This document shows, in pieces, positions 1 through 7,644 of a stretch of 64,000 nt of DNA. The notes beneath the pieces were generated by a model. That model was given only the letters and a program-made list of their open reading frames with translations. It was not told the origin of the DNA and did no database searches. The position numbers and the translations under genes are program-made. The stretch comes from an uncultured Chlamydiae bacterium (GTDB lineage: Bacteria; Chlamydiota; Chlamydiia; Chlamydiales; Rhabdochlamydiaceae): contig CAIJXB010000063.1 in NCBI GenBank assembly GCA_903824495.1, forward strand, positions 62,001 to 126,000, in the 5' to 3' direction. Each line of letters begins with the position of its first letter. Position 1 is the first letter of the stretch.

Positions 1-1431
1 GTCCGTCATGATCTTAAAAAGAGTTTCAAAAAGGGGTAAGAGCCCCACGACAATGATCGCTGTCACAGTTAAAAATCCAAAAGTCGACATCAAATCTGAA
101 GCTTGGGTAATGTTCCCTAGATCATTTTCCATAAGATGGAAAGAAAGCAGAACTGGTAAACAGCATAGCCACACCTTTCCACACACTTCAAAGACATCTT
201 TTCTCTTATGCAAACTTCTGGAAAACATGATCGTGCACATGGCAGCAATCAAATTCAAAACCAAGAAAGGCTCAAACTCGATAGAGAGACCAAGGCTTAT
301 AATGATCCCTAGAAAAATAGAGATGAAAAGTGCGATACGAGGCCCCAAGAGCACGCAAAGTAAAAGCGCAGCAAAAGGAACGACAAGAGGATAGCGAATG
401 ACTTCAATCAAGTTATACCCCTTATGAAGGAGTAAATACTCTGTCACTTTCGCTAAAGCGAGGGTCATAACCGCAATGACTACGAGGAGTGAAAGCTTCC
501 GTAAAGAGAAGAAGATCTCCTTATGGTACATTTTCAAGTAAACTCCCGTTAGGAACACAAAAATTAAGCTTAAGGCAAAGCAGCCCATCGCAGAAAAAGG
601 GGTTCCTAAGTGATGAGGATTAGCTAGTGCATTTTTCATGCTCTGAAGCATCATCACATGTCTAGAAGTGATCTTCTCTGAAGGCTCTAAAATAAGCGTT
701 CCAGCTTTCACAAGCGTGTATTGCTGAGCAACGCTATCTTGAGCTACTTGCTTAAGCCGTTTTTCTAGTCCTAAATCCCTTTGGAAAGACCACTGTTTTT
801 TATCAAAAAAATCTACGATATATACAGCAAGTTTAGTGTCTCTGACCTCTGGTTTAAATACATGCTCTTTGGCTGATTGCCAGTAAGGATCAGGAACTGA
901 ATCTAATGATTGATTTTCTGGAATTTGAAAGAAAAAATTAGGCTCAGAAGCAATGTCTGCCTCTTTTAATTTATGAAGGGTTCTTTCATCTGAAAACCGA
1001 GTTTCTACTAAAAAATCTTCAAACGATTCGGTATACTCATAGAACTCTTCGAACGTCGTTTCTGGCATCTGTTTCCGCCAGCCTTGATTTCCGGCTAGAA
1101 ACTCTTCAAACTCATGGCTTGCTTTTTCAATTTCCTTTGGCTCAAAACGGTAAATAGGACCAATGTCTTGCATCGCTTGCTGCTGCAAAAATTCCGTTTT
1201 AGCGCTATCTGGAAATTCGAAGTCGGCTTGGGCTACAACATATTGCTTAGACAGGGAATCAGTCTCAATAACACCAACCCTGACTTCTCTCATTTGCAGG
1301 AAAATAGAAATAGACACTGTAAACAAAACAGCTATAACTAGGCGCCACCCCCAGCCTTTAGCTCCCAGCCAGTTACTTTGCTTTTCCGGAAGTAAAGAAT
1401 CCTTTTCTGCCGGATCTTTGCTTTGTGACAT
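1..1431 (-). CDS. 7TM-HD family membrane phosphohydrolase, 5' part only
   Basis: The frame is open from an ATG at 1431 to the left edge, so 477 codons are present and the C-terminus is missing. A short cytoplasmic start leads into one membrane helix at about residues 28-46. A long extracytoplasmic region runs to about residue 275, followed by several closely packed hydrophobic helices. The last residues visible, around LLPLFETLFKIMTD, match the stretch that precedes the catalytic HD domain in the 7TMR-HD (PgpH/YqfF) family. Members of that family hydrolyse cyclic di-AMP at the inner membrane. The HD domain itself would lie beyond the window, so catalytic residues cannot be checked. The gene diverges from dnaX. 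Family membership is likely; the substrate is inference. Confidence 0.8.
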   Translation of the reverse strand, partial: MSQSKDPAEKDSLLPEKQSNWLGAKGWGWRLVIAVLFTVSISIFLQMREVRVGVIETDSLSKQYVVAQADFEFPDSAKTEFLQQQAMQDIGPIYRFEPKEIEKASHEFEEFLAGNQGWRKQMPETTFEEFYEYTESFEDFLVETRFSDERTLHKLKEADIASEPNFFFQIPENQSLDSVPDPYWQSAKEHVFKPEVRDTKLAVYIVDFFDKKQWSFQRDLGLEKRLKQVAQDSVAQQYTLVKAGTLILEPSEKITSRHVMMLQSMKNALANPHHLGTPFSAMGCFALSLIFVFLTGVYLKMYHKEIFFSLRKLSLLVVIAVMTLALAKVTEYLLLHKGYNLIEVIRYPLVVPFAALLLCVLLGPRIALFISIFLGIIISLGLSIEFEPFLVLNLIAAMCTIMFSRSLHKRKDVFEVCGKVWLCCLPVLLSFHLMENDLGNITQASDLMSTFGFLTVTAIIVVGLLPLFETLFKIMTD

Positions 1432-1555
1432 CAGCCCTACCTCTATTTCTGCATCATCCCCCTCAGTGTGCTCTGTCTTTTCTTTAAAAACAAGCTCCCC
1501 CCTCTTAAAAATTCTTCAAAGTTCAAGAAAATAAGACCTTCCTCTCGTATTTTTC

Positions 1556-1584
1556 TTTTGGATTTTGCTCTTTTTTCCTATACT
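1556..1584 (+). promoter_or_regulatory. possible promoter of dnaX
   Basis: A TATACT box at 1579-1584 lies 35 bases before the dnaX start, in a T-rich stretch between divergent genes. The upstream TTTTGG at 1556-1561 is a poor -35 match, so this is only a candidate. Confidence 0.3.
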
Positions 1585-1619
1585 TTGCAGCGAGGATCAC
1601 TTTTCTACAAAGGGCCATT

Positions 1620-3194
1620 ATGTCAAAAGATTCACCGAGCGCGGTTTCCTATCAAGGACTATCTAGAGCCTACAGACCTCAGACATTTGCGAGTGTCATG
1701 GGACAAGATGCGATTGTCACAACACTTAAAAATGCCATCCGCCTAAAAAAGACGGCTCAAGCCTACCTCTTTTGTGGAACAAGAGGAACTGGGAAAACGA
1801 CTCTTGCTAGAGTCCTTGCTAAAGCTCTGAACTGCCACAACTTATCACCAGAGTGCGAACCTTGTAACGAATGCCCCTCTTGCCAAGAGATCTCTCAAGG
1901 AAAAAGTTTAAACATCTTCGAAATCGATGGAGCTTCTCACCGCGGGATTGACGACATAAGACAGCTCAATGAAACGGTTGTATACGCCCCTACCTCTTCC
2001 GGCTGCAAGATCTTCATCATCGACGAAGCCCACATGCTGACAAAAGAAGCGTTTAATGCCCTTTTGAAAACACTTGAAGAGCCTCCTCCTAATGTAAAAT
2101 TTTTCTTAGCGACAACAGAGCCTCATAAAATCCCTCCAACGATCTTAAGCCGCTGCCAAAGGTTTGATTTGCAAAGGATCCCTTCTTCCCAAATCGTACA
2201 AAAGCTCCAAAACATTACTGCCGATCAGTCGATTGTTTCTGAAGAAGCTGCTCTTTACAAACTTGCAAGTCTCTCTGACGGATCGATGCGCGTAGCGGAG
2301 TCCCTCTTAGATCAAATTCTTTGTTTTTCTAAAGGTCCTTTAACAGAAGATCTCATTGCAACATCGCTCGCTATTCTTCCAAACGATCCTTTTTTTGAAT
2401 TTGACGAAGCGTTTGGGAAGTATGACTTAACCTGCGCCTTCAAATGGGCCTCTACTATTTTTTCTTCAGGCAAAGATCTCTCCTACTTTTTAGACTGCCT
2501 TTTAGAGCACTACCGCAACATTTTAGCTGTGCAGCTAAAACTTCCGATGCAAGAGATCCACTCCTCACTACTTACTAAATATAAGCACTCAGCTACTCTT
2601 TATACTGAAGAGCAAACTCTCTACATCTTAGATTATCTCATTCAGTGGCACGGACAAAGCAGTAAAACGCCTTTTAAAAGAGTGTCTCTTGAGATGATTC
2701 TACTTCATCTTTTAAAAAGCAAAAATAGAGTCTCTGCAGCAGATCTAATCTGCCGCATAGAAGAGCTGCAAAGTGCATCGCCAAAAGTAGAGAATTTTAC
2801 TCCAGCTCCTGCGCAGATACATCAGTCTCCTATAGTCACCCCCTCTAAAAAAGCAGAAGAGCCACCTCCAGCTCCTATAGAAGAGAAAAAAGTTATAAAA
2901 GAAGAGGTTATCAAAGCGCCGACAGCTCAAGTTCCTGCTCCCCCTAAAACTGTGGAAACACAGGTTAGCACTCCTGCTGCTTTGAGGGAAGAGCCGACGC
3001 TTACAGAAGAACAAGATTTTTTATCAACACCAATAGCAGCACCTCAGGCTCCCGTTGTTTCAGCCCCTAAAAAAGCAGAAGCACATGTAGCTCCCAAACA
3101 ACCAATCAATCCAGCCAATCAAGCTAAATACGACACTCTTATGCGCTTTGCTTCCGTCGAACTTGAAGGCTTACTCAATCTAAACAAAGAATAG
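1620..3194 (+). CDS. dnaX: DNA polymerase III subunit gamma/tau
   Basis: This is the clamp-loader ATPase that places the sliding clamp on DNA during replication. The protein has 524 residues. The family start RAYRPQTFASVMGQD is at about residues 17-30 and Walker A GTRGTGKT is at 53-60. A zinc-binding cysteine cluster lies between residues 72 and 88 (C72, C79, C82, C85, C88). Walker B IIDEAH is at about 135-140, and sensor 1 (LATTEP) and the SRC motif follow. Residues from about 385 onward are rich in Pro, Ala, Glu and Lys and look like a flexible tail with no motif I recognise. ybaB follows 13 bases downstream, a very common pairing in bacteria. The ATG at 1620 fits the usual family N-terminus. 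Confidence 0.95.
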   Translation: MSKDSPSAVSYQGLSRAYRPQTFASVMGQDAIVTTLKNAIRLKKTAQAYLFCGTRGTGKTTLARVLAKALNCHNLSPECEPCNECPSCQEISQGKSLNIFEIDGASHRGIDDIRQLNETVVYAPTSSGCKIFIIDEAHMLTKEAFNALLKTLEEPPPNVKFFLATTEPHKIPPTILSRCQRFDLQRIPSSQIVQKLQNITADQSIVSEEAALYKLASLSDGSMRVAESLLDQILCFSKGPLTEDLIATSLAILPNDPFFEFDEAFGKYDLTCAFKWASTIFSSGKDLSYFLDCLLEHYRNILAVQLKLPMQEIHSSLLTKYKHSATLYTEEQTLYILDYLIQWHGQSSKTPFKRVSLEMILLHLLKSKNRVSAADLICRIEELQSASPKVENFTPAPAQIHQSPIVTPSKKAEEPPPAPIEEKKVIKEEVIKAPTAQVPAPPKTVETQVSTPAALREEPTLTEEQDFLSTPIAAPQAPVVSAPKKAEAHVAPKQPINPANQAKYDTLMRFASVELEGLLNLNKE

Positions 3195-3207
3195 GAGATC
3201 TATCATC

Positions 3208-3513
3208 ATGGGTAGTGGTTTTTTACAAATGAAAAAACAAAGACGTCAAATGGAAGAGCAGCTACAGCTTTTACAAGACACGCTTAAAAACAAGTCCATT
3301 GAAGGACAAAGCGGCAATGGCCTTGTCACTGTAACAGTTTCTGGAGACAAAACGCTTAAATCAATCAAGATTAAGCCAGAGTGCGTAGATCCAAGTGATG
3401 TTGAAGGGCTTGAAGATCTTATCTTAGCAGCGTTCCAAGATGCAGAGAAAAAGGCAGAACAAGATGCTCCTTCTTTACCCGGCATGCCAGCTGGATTTTC
3501 TCTCCCCTTCTAA
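3208..3513 (+). CDS. ybaB: YbaB/EbfC family nucleoid-associated protein
   Basis: A 101-residue protein of the YbaB/EbfC family, small dimeric proteins that bind DNA and coat the nucleoid. The N-terminal third (MKKQRRQMEEQLQLLQ onward) is a charged helix suited to dimerisation. The core contains the family pattern GNGLVTVTVSGDKTLKSIKI. An AGGAG sequence stands before the start. It lies directly behind dnaX, the standard position for this family, and they are almost certainly co-transcribed. The length is normal. Confidence 0.92.
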   Translation: MGSGFLQMKKQRRQMEEQLQLLQDTLKNKSIEGQSGNGLVTVTVSGDKTLKSIKIKPECVDPSDVEGLEDLILAAFQDAEKKAEQDAPSLPGMPAGFSLPF

Positions 3514-3537
3514 CCTCTTATTTAAGGACAAAGTTCT

Positions 3538-3975
3538 ATGACGATTATCGAAAAAATCAACGACGGCATCAAAGAAGCCATGAGAAGTCGAGATCAACTC
3601 AGACTTGATACTCTACGCATGCTCAAAGCAAAAATATTAGCTGTTGATGCTAGATGTACGCTCCCTGATGCAGATGTTTTAAAGCTCTTTAAAACCTACT
3701 TTGGCAATCTTCAAGAAGCTCTTGATCATGCCAAGACTGCAAACCGTCCTGAGCTGATCACACAGCTAACGGGTGAAATGGCTATTGTTCAAGAGTTTTT
3801 ACCTAAAGCACCTTCTCTTGATGAAACAAAAAAAATCGTAGAGCAAGCTATTGTAGATTCTGGAGCTAAAACGAAAAAAGATTTCGGACTTGTGATGAAA
3901 AGCATCATGAAGATCAACTCTGCAGTCGATGGGAAAGTAGCTAAAGAATTAGCTAATCAGCTACTAGCTGATTAA
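3538..3975 (+). CDS. yqeY: YqeY/GatB-like domain protein
   Basis: A 145-residue stand-alone YqeY-type protein. This family resembles the tRNA-binding C-terminal domain of the amidotransferase subunit GatB. Recognisable family features are the helical start IIEKINDGIKEAMRSRDQLRLDTLRMLKAKI and the later FLPKAPSLDETKKIVEQAI and GLVMKSIMKINSAVDGKV stretches. An AAGGA ribosome-binding site precedes the ATG. It is third in the dnaX-ybaB-yqeY run with a 24-base gap. Its cellular role is not firmly established even in model bacteria; a tRNA-related role is inferred from the GatB similarity. Confidence 0.85.
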   Translation: MTIIEKINDGIKEAMRSRDQLRLDTLRMLKAKILAVDARCTLPDADVLKLFKTYFGNLQEALDHAKTANRPELITQLTGEMAIVQEFLPKAPSLDETKKIVEQAIVDSGAKTKKDFGLVMKSIMKINSAVDGKVAKELANQLLAD

Positions 3976-3983
3976 TTAAAGCC

Positions 3984-4024
3984 TTCAAAATCTACCTATT
4001 TGAATTATGTAGGTAGGTTTTGAA
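3984..4024. terminator. inverted repeat between yqeY and hemG
   Basis: Arms 3984-3998 and 4010-4024 pair over 15 positions with one G-T wobble, around an 11-base loop. It sits where two convergent genes end and overlaps the last codons of hemG. Neither strand has a clean T-run after the stem, so it may stop transcription only weakly. Confidence 0.45.
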
Positions 4025-5306
4025 AAAAATTCGCCTCCACTACCTTACCAGCATTCTTAATACAATCATTCACCGAAACCCCATCTAGATAATTGCCTAC
4101 CAGATGCAAGTCCTCAGTCTCTTCTTTTAGAGCTTTCAAAAGAGCTTCTTTTTTCTGTGGATGCCCTATTACATATTGAGGAATCGCACGAGCCATTTTC
4201 TTATAGGAAAAAAGATCAGGTTCTTGAGAAATTTTCAAGTGATGGGTAGCTACTCTTTTAGCTATATTTTTTAGTTCTTCTCGTGAATGAAAAGCACCTC
4301 TGACCATGACTGTGATCAGTGTGTCTTTCTTTCCAAACATCTTTGTATCAAAAAGAACACCTAAGACAGGCTCTTTTTCTAGCGTTGGAACTAAATAGCC
4401 AAAAGCAGAAAAAGGCAATACATCTCCCTTCCATCCTAAATGAAGCGTTGTGATGTCTTCATAAGGGATCGACTGTAATAGCTCGGAAGTTTTGGGAGCT
4501 TCTGTTTGCAGGAGTTTTGCAGCTGAAGCTGCTGGAATTGCAAGGATTACTTCATCTGCTTCCCATGTTTGATTTTGGGACTGAGCTTTCCAAATGCCGT
4601 TTTCTTTGCGCAAGGAGGTGATTTCTTGATCGTAATGAATAGGGAATGGGATCTTTTCTTGCCACTTCTGAATAAACGATCCTGTCCCTTCCTGGAAGGA
4701 AAACAAAGGAGCCCTAAAGGTAGATTTTTTCTTTTTCTTTTTTCGTAAAGAAAAGATCCCTTTAATGACACTTCCATGCTCTTTTTCTAAGGTTTTTAAA
4801 AAGGGAAAACAAGCTTCCACAGAAAGTGTTTTGCTATCTCCTGCATAGATCCCCAAAACCATAGGATCAACGAGCTTTTCTGCAATGTCTTTTCCAAAGC
4901 GTCTAGCTGCAAAATCCCAAATGGTTTCATCTTCAAAAACAGGTGGGATTTTTCTCTCTTTCCATAAAGAATGAAGAAGAGAAAACGAAAGTTTGGGAAC
5001 CTTTTGAAATTTCCCATCCGTCCAGAGGAAACGAGCCTTAGCGGTAGGAGAAGAGGGAAGTAGTGAAGAAGCAAAATCTATCTCATCCACAATTTGTAAA
5101 AGCTCTGCATTTCTTGAAGTTTTAAAAACACGGGGGCCCCCTTCTATCAGAAAATCTTGCTCTTTGTGTGAACCCATCCATCCACCAGGAGTTTTAGATT
5201 TCTCTAAGAGGATACAATCATACTCGTTGGATTTTTTAGCTAAGTGCCAAGCTGAGGAGAGACCCGATATTCCGGAGCCTAAAATTAAGATGCGTTTTTT
5301 TGCCAT
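4005..5306 (-). CDS. hemG: protoporphyrinogen oxidase (HemY type)
   Basis: This flavoenzyme oxidises protoporphyrinogen or coproporphyrinogen late in haem synthesis. The 433-residue protein begins with the FAD-binding motif LGSGISGLSSAWHLAKK (about residues 8-25) and the acidic strand end LLEKSKTPGG. The C-terminal FAD-contact stretch HLVGNYLDGVSVNDCIKNAG is also present. This is the oxygen-dependent HemY architecture, labelled hemG in chlamydial annotation, and not the small flavodoxin-like E. coli HemG. It diverges from hemF across only 46 bases, so the two promoters must overlap or be shared. Length and motifs are normal. Confidence 0.92.
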   Translation of the reverse strand: MAKKRILILGSGISGLSSAWHLAKKSNEYDCILLEKSKTPGGWMGSHKEQDFLIEGGPRVFKTSRNAELLQIVDEIDFASSLLPSSPTAKARFLWTDGKFQKVPKLSFSLLHSLWKERKIPPVFEDETIWDFAARRFGKDIAEKLVDPMVLGIYAGDSKTLSVEACFPFLKTLEKEHGSVIKGIFSLRKKKKKKSTFRAPLFSFQEGTGSFIQKWQEKIPFPIHYDQEITSLRKENGIWKAQSQNQTWEADEVILAIPAASAAKLLQTEAPKTSELLQSIPYEDITTLHLGWKGDVLPFSAFGYLVPTLEKEPVLGVLFDTKMFGKKDTLITVMVRGAFHSREELKNIAKRVATHHLKISQEPDLFSYKKMARAIPQYVIGHPQKKEALLKALKEETEDLHLVGNYLDGVSVNDCIKNAGKVVEANFFQNLPT

Positions 5307-5352
5307 GAAGAGTAACCTCTGATTCCAATTATTTTACATCAGGAGATAAGCC

Positions 5353-6138
5353 ATGCAAAGAGAAGAAATCGTCTCTTTTTTAAAAAATCTCAGAGACACA
5401 ATCATAGAAGGATTCCAAACATTTGAACAGGAAAAAAAGTTTGAAAGAACTAGTTGGAATCATGCAACGGGTGGCGGTGGAGAAATGTCAGTCCTTCGTG
5501 GTGATGTCTTTGAAAAGGCCGCAGTAAATTGGTCGGGGGTCGAAGGCCCCAATTTTCCTATGCAAGATGCATCAGGTCCCTTTTTTGCAACGGGCGTAAG
5601 TCTTATCACTCACATGAAAAATCCCCATGCACCAACCGTTCATATGAACATAAGATACATTGAAACAACGGACAGGGTGTGGCTTGGTGGAGGATATGAT
5701 CTAACTCCGATGGGATATCCGTATGAAGAAGACACTCTTCACTTTCATAAGACGGCCAAGGACACGCTTGATCCTTTTGGGGAAGAGCTCTATCCCCTCT
5801 TTTCTAAACAAGCGAAAGAATACTTTTTTATTCCCCATAGAAAAAGAGAAAGAGGCGTTGGCGGCATCTTCTTTGATCACTACCAAAAAGAGCCCTTTGA
5901 AGAGGCTTTAAACATGTGGAAAGAAGTGGGAAATTCTCTTCTTCCAGCTATCCTTCCGATCTATCAAAAAAGGACAAAAATGCCGTTTTCAGATAGCGAA
6001 AGACTCTTACAGCTTGAAAGAAGAGCTCACTACGCAGAGTTTAACCTTGTCTACGATAAAGGAACGAGGTTTGGTTTTCTCTCTGGAGGCAATCCTGATG
6101 CGATTCTTTGTTCAATGCCGCCACTTGCTAAGTGGTAG
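5353..6138 (+). CDS. hemF: oxygen-dependent coproporphyrinogen III oxidase, C-terminally short
   Basis: HemF converts coproporphyrinogen III to protoporphyrinogen IX using oxygen. Family motifs are clear: GGGGEMSVLRGDVFEKA (about residues 35-51), HMNIRYIETTD, GGGYDLTP, RGVGGIFFDHY, and the late ERRAHYAEFNLVYDKGTRFG. At 261 residues it is shorter than the roughly 300 usual for the family. It stops right after SMPPLAKW, where relatives continue for some 35 more residues ending in a conserved Trp. No frame beyond the stop restores that tail. It lies where I recall hemN in Chlamydia, between hemG and hemE. AGGAG precedes the ATG. Confidence 0.9.
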   Translation: MQREEIVSFLKNLRDTIIEGFQTFEQEKKFERTSWNHATGGGGEMSVLRGDVFEKAAVNWSGVEGPNFPMQDASGPFFATGVSLITHMKNPHAPTVHMNIRYIETTDRVWLGGGYDLTPMGYPYEEDTLHFHKTAKDTLDPFGEELYPLFSKQAKEYFFIPHRKRERGVGGIFFDHYQKEPFEEALNMWKEVGNSLLPAILPIYQKRTKMPFSDSERLLQLERRAHYAEFNLVYDKGTRFGFLSGGNPDAILCSMPPLAKW

Positions 6139-6140
6139 AT

Positions 6141-6171
6141 AGTATACTCTAAGCATATATACTCTTTTTTT
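6141..6171 (+). terminator. weak terminator behind hemF
   Basis: AGTATA (6141-6146) and TATACT (6158-6163) form a short AT-rich stem followed by a run of seven T at 6165-6171. A second small hairpin, CCACTT-GCT-AAGTGG, covers 6121-6135 just before the hemF stop. Confidence 0.4.
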
Positions 6172-6281
6172 ATTTGTAAAAACCACTTTAGTTTTTTCGT
6201 TTGAAGTTGCTATTCTCTATCCCCCACGCATATTGGGCGAAGGAAAAAACACAATTTCACTTAAGATAAGGATTAAAAAAA

Positions 6282-6683
6282 ATGGCCATTTCAACAGCTG
6301 ACGTGAGAACCATTACTATTTTATCTAATTGCTCTCCAGGAAGCCCCTGCTGTGAGCACCCAACTTTCATTGCCTTATCAAATGGGTCACCAATCGCAGC
6401 GCGAGTACAAGCAGATGATCTTAGATCATTGGTAAACGAAATAGCTCTAGAGAAATTTACACTAATGCAGAGTCATACTTGTCTTAGCCCTAAAGGGGAA
6501 ATTACACTTGGACGTCCTGAAAAAGTAGATACTGCAGAGGCTAAACAATTTCTATTAACGCACTTTAAAGAAATCTGTGAAAATTGCGGCATAAATAGTA
6601 TATCAACCGCCGATTGCGCTTTAAGAAAAATCCTTAATGCAGCGCAGCCAAAAGAGTCTCCACATTCTCTAAAGGAGTCTTAG
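6282..6683 (+). CDS. hypothetical protein, cysteine-containing, 133 aa
   Basis: I do not recognise this protein. The ATG is preceded by TAAGGATT at a suitable distance. The N-terminal third carries cysteines in the pattern C17, C23, C24, and further cysteines occur in HTCLS, ICENCG and TADCAL. No signal peptide or membrane segment is visible. The 3' end overlaps the convergent hemE gene by about 50 bases, which is unusual and slightly lowers confidence in the C-terminus. It stands alone between hemF and hemE and is probably transcribed from its own promoter in the AT-rich gap before it. It may be an accessory gene inserted into the haem cluster. Confidence 0.6.
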   Translation: MAISTADVRTITILSNCSPGSPCCEHPTFIALSNGSPIAARVQADDLRSLVNEIALEKFTLMQSHTCLSPKGEITLGRPEKVDTAEAKQFLLTHFKEICENCGINSISTADCALRKILNAAQPKESPHSLKES

Positions 6684-7644
6684 GGAGTATCCCATGACCT
6701 AAGTTCCAGATGATTCCGTTTTCTGAAGCAACGGAATTCGCCATTTTTAGAGCTGCTTCTTTTACTTCTAAGACACTTCCATTAAGAAGTAACTCTTGAG
6801 GAAAATTTCCTTGCACTGCGATATGAGAAGGGACTTTGACTCTTAACTCTGCTAAGGGCCTTCCTTCATCAAAGCTAATGCAGTGGGGAGAAAAAGAAGA
6901 AATAAGCTCTGGATAAGAGCTATTGGCTCTACTAAAAAAGATCACTGGAATGTTTAAGTGTGAAAGAGCTTCTTTCATCCGCTTCCAATAGGGAATCACA
7001 TAGAGCTCAAATTCTTCCTTAGAAAGAAGACTTGCCCAAGAGTCAAACACTTGAAACGCATTAACTCCTGCTTCCATCTGCAAAGTCGCAAATAAGATAC
7101 AGGTGCCGCATACAATGTCTAGAGCTTTTAAAAACTCTTCTTTTCTATGATCAATCCAATTTCTCACTTCTGAAAAACCGCTTCCACTTTTCCCCTGCAA
7201 AAGATAACAAAGAAGCGTAAAGGGAGCGCCACAAAAGCCAATAAGTGGGATATTCAGCTTTGGAAGTAGTAAGGCGATTGTATCAAACACATAAGAGAGC
7301 TTTTCTTTTACCTCTTGCTTGCTTGGGATGTAGAGCTCTTGAGCACTTTTTAAAGCGGGCTCTATGCAAGGGCCTCCCACTTCAGGATATAAAAGACTTT
7401 TACCCCACACTTCTACTAGGACTAGTAGATCGGAAAAGAGGATCGCAGCATCTAGATCAAATCGTTTGAGTGGCATGTGAGTGATATGAGCTGCTAGATC
7501 TGGCTCATGAAAACAAGAAAGGAGTGAATGCTTCTTCCTAAACTCTAAATATTCGGGGAGATAACGCCCTGCTTGGCGCATAAGCCAAACAGGGCGTTTA
7601 ATCACAGGTTCACAAGAAAGAGCTTTTAAAAAAGAGGAGCTCAA
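6634..7644 (-). CDS. hemE: uroporphyrinogen decarboxylase
   Basis: HemE decarboxylates uroporphyrinogen III to coproporphyrinogen III in the cytosol. The 336-residue protein opens with the family signature RPVWLMRQAGRYLPEY (about residues 18-33), including the substrate-binding Arg residues. It also has GFCGAPFTL at mid-length and a C-terminal NLGHGILPKTP close to the standard NLGHGI.P.TP motif. The start codon is TTG at 7644-7642. It overlaps the transketolase stop TGA as TTGA, so translation is probably coupled to tkt. No ATG fits the expected N-terminus. Confidence 0.93.
   Translation of the reverse strand: MSSSFLKALSCEPVIKRPVWLMRQAGRYLPEYLEFRKKHSLLSCFHEPDLAAHITHMPLKRFDLDAAILFSDLLVLVEVWGKSLLYPEVGGPCIEPALKSAQELYIPSKQEVKEKLSYVFDTIALLLPKLNIPLIGFCGAPFTLLCYLLQGKSGSGFSEVRNWIDHRKEEFLKALDIVCGTCILFATLQMEAGVNAFQVFDSWASLLSKEEFELYVIPYWKRMKEALSHLNIPVIFFSRANSSYPELISSFSPHCISFDEGRPLAELRVKVPSHIAVQGNFPQELLLNGSVLEVKEAALKMANSVASENGIIWNLGHGILPKTPLENVETLLAALH

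Noticed and set aside
8..394. Plus-strand open frame opposite the first gene
   Set aside because: It is the antisense shadow of the 7TM-HD gene, whose translation shows family features across the same bases.
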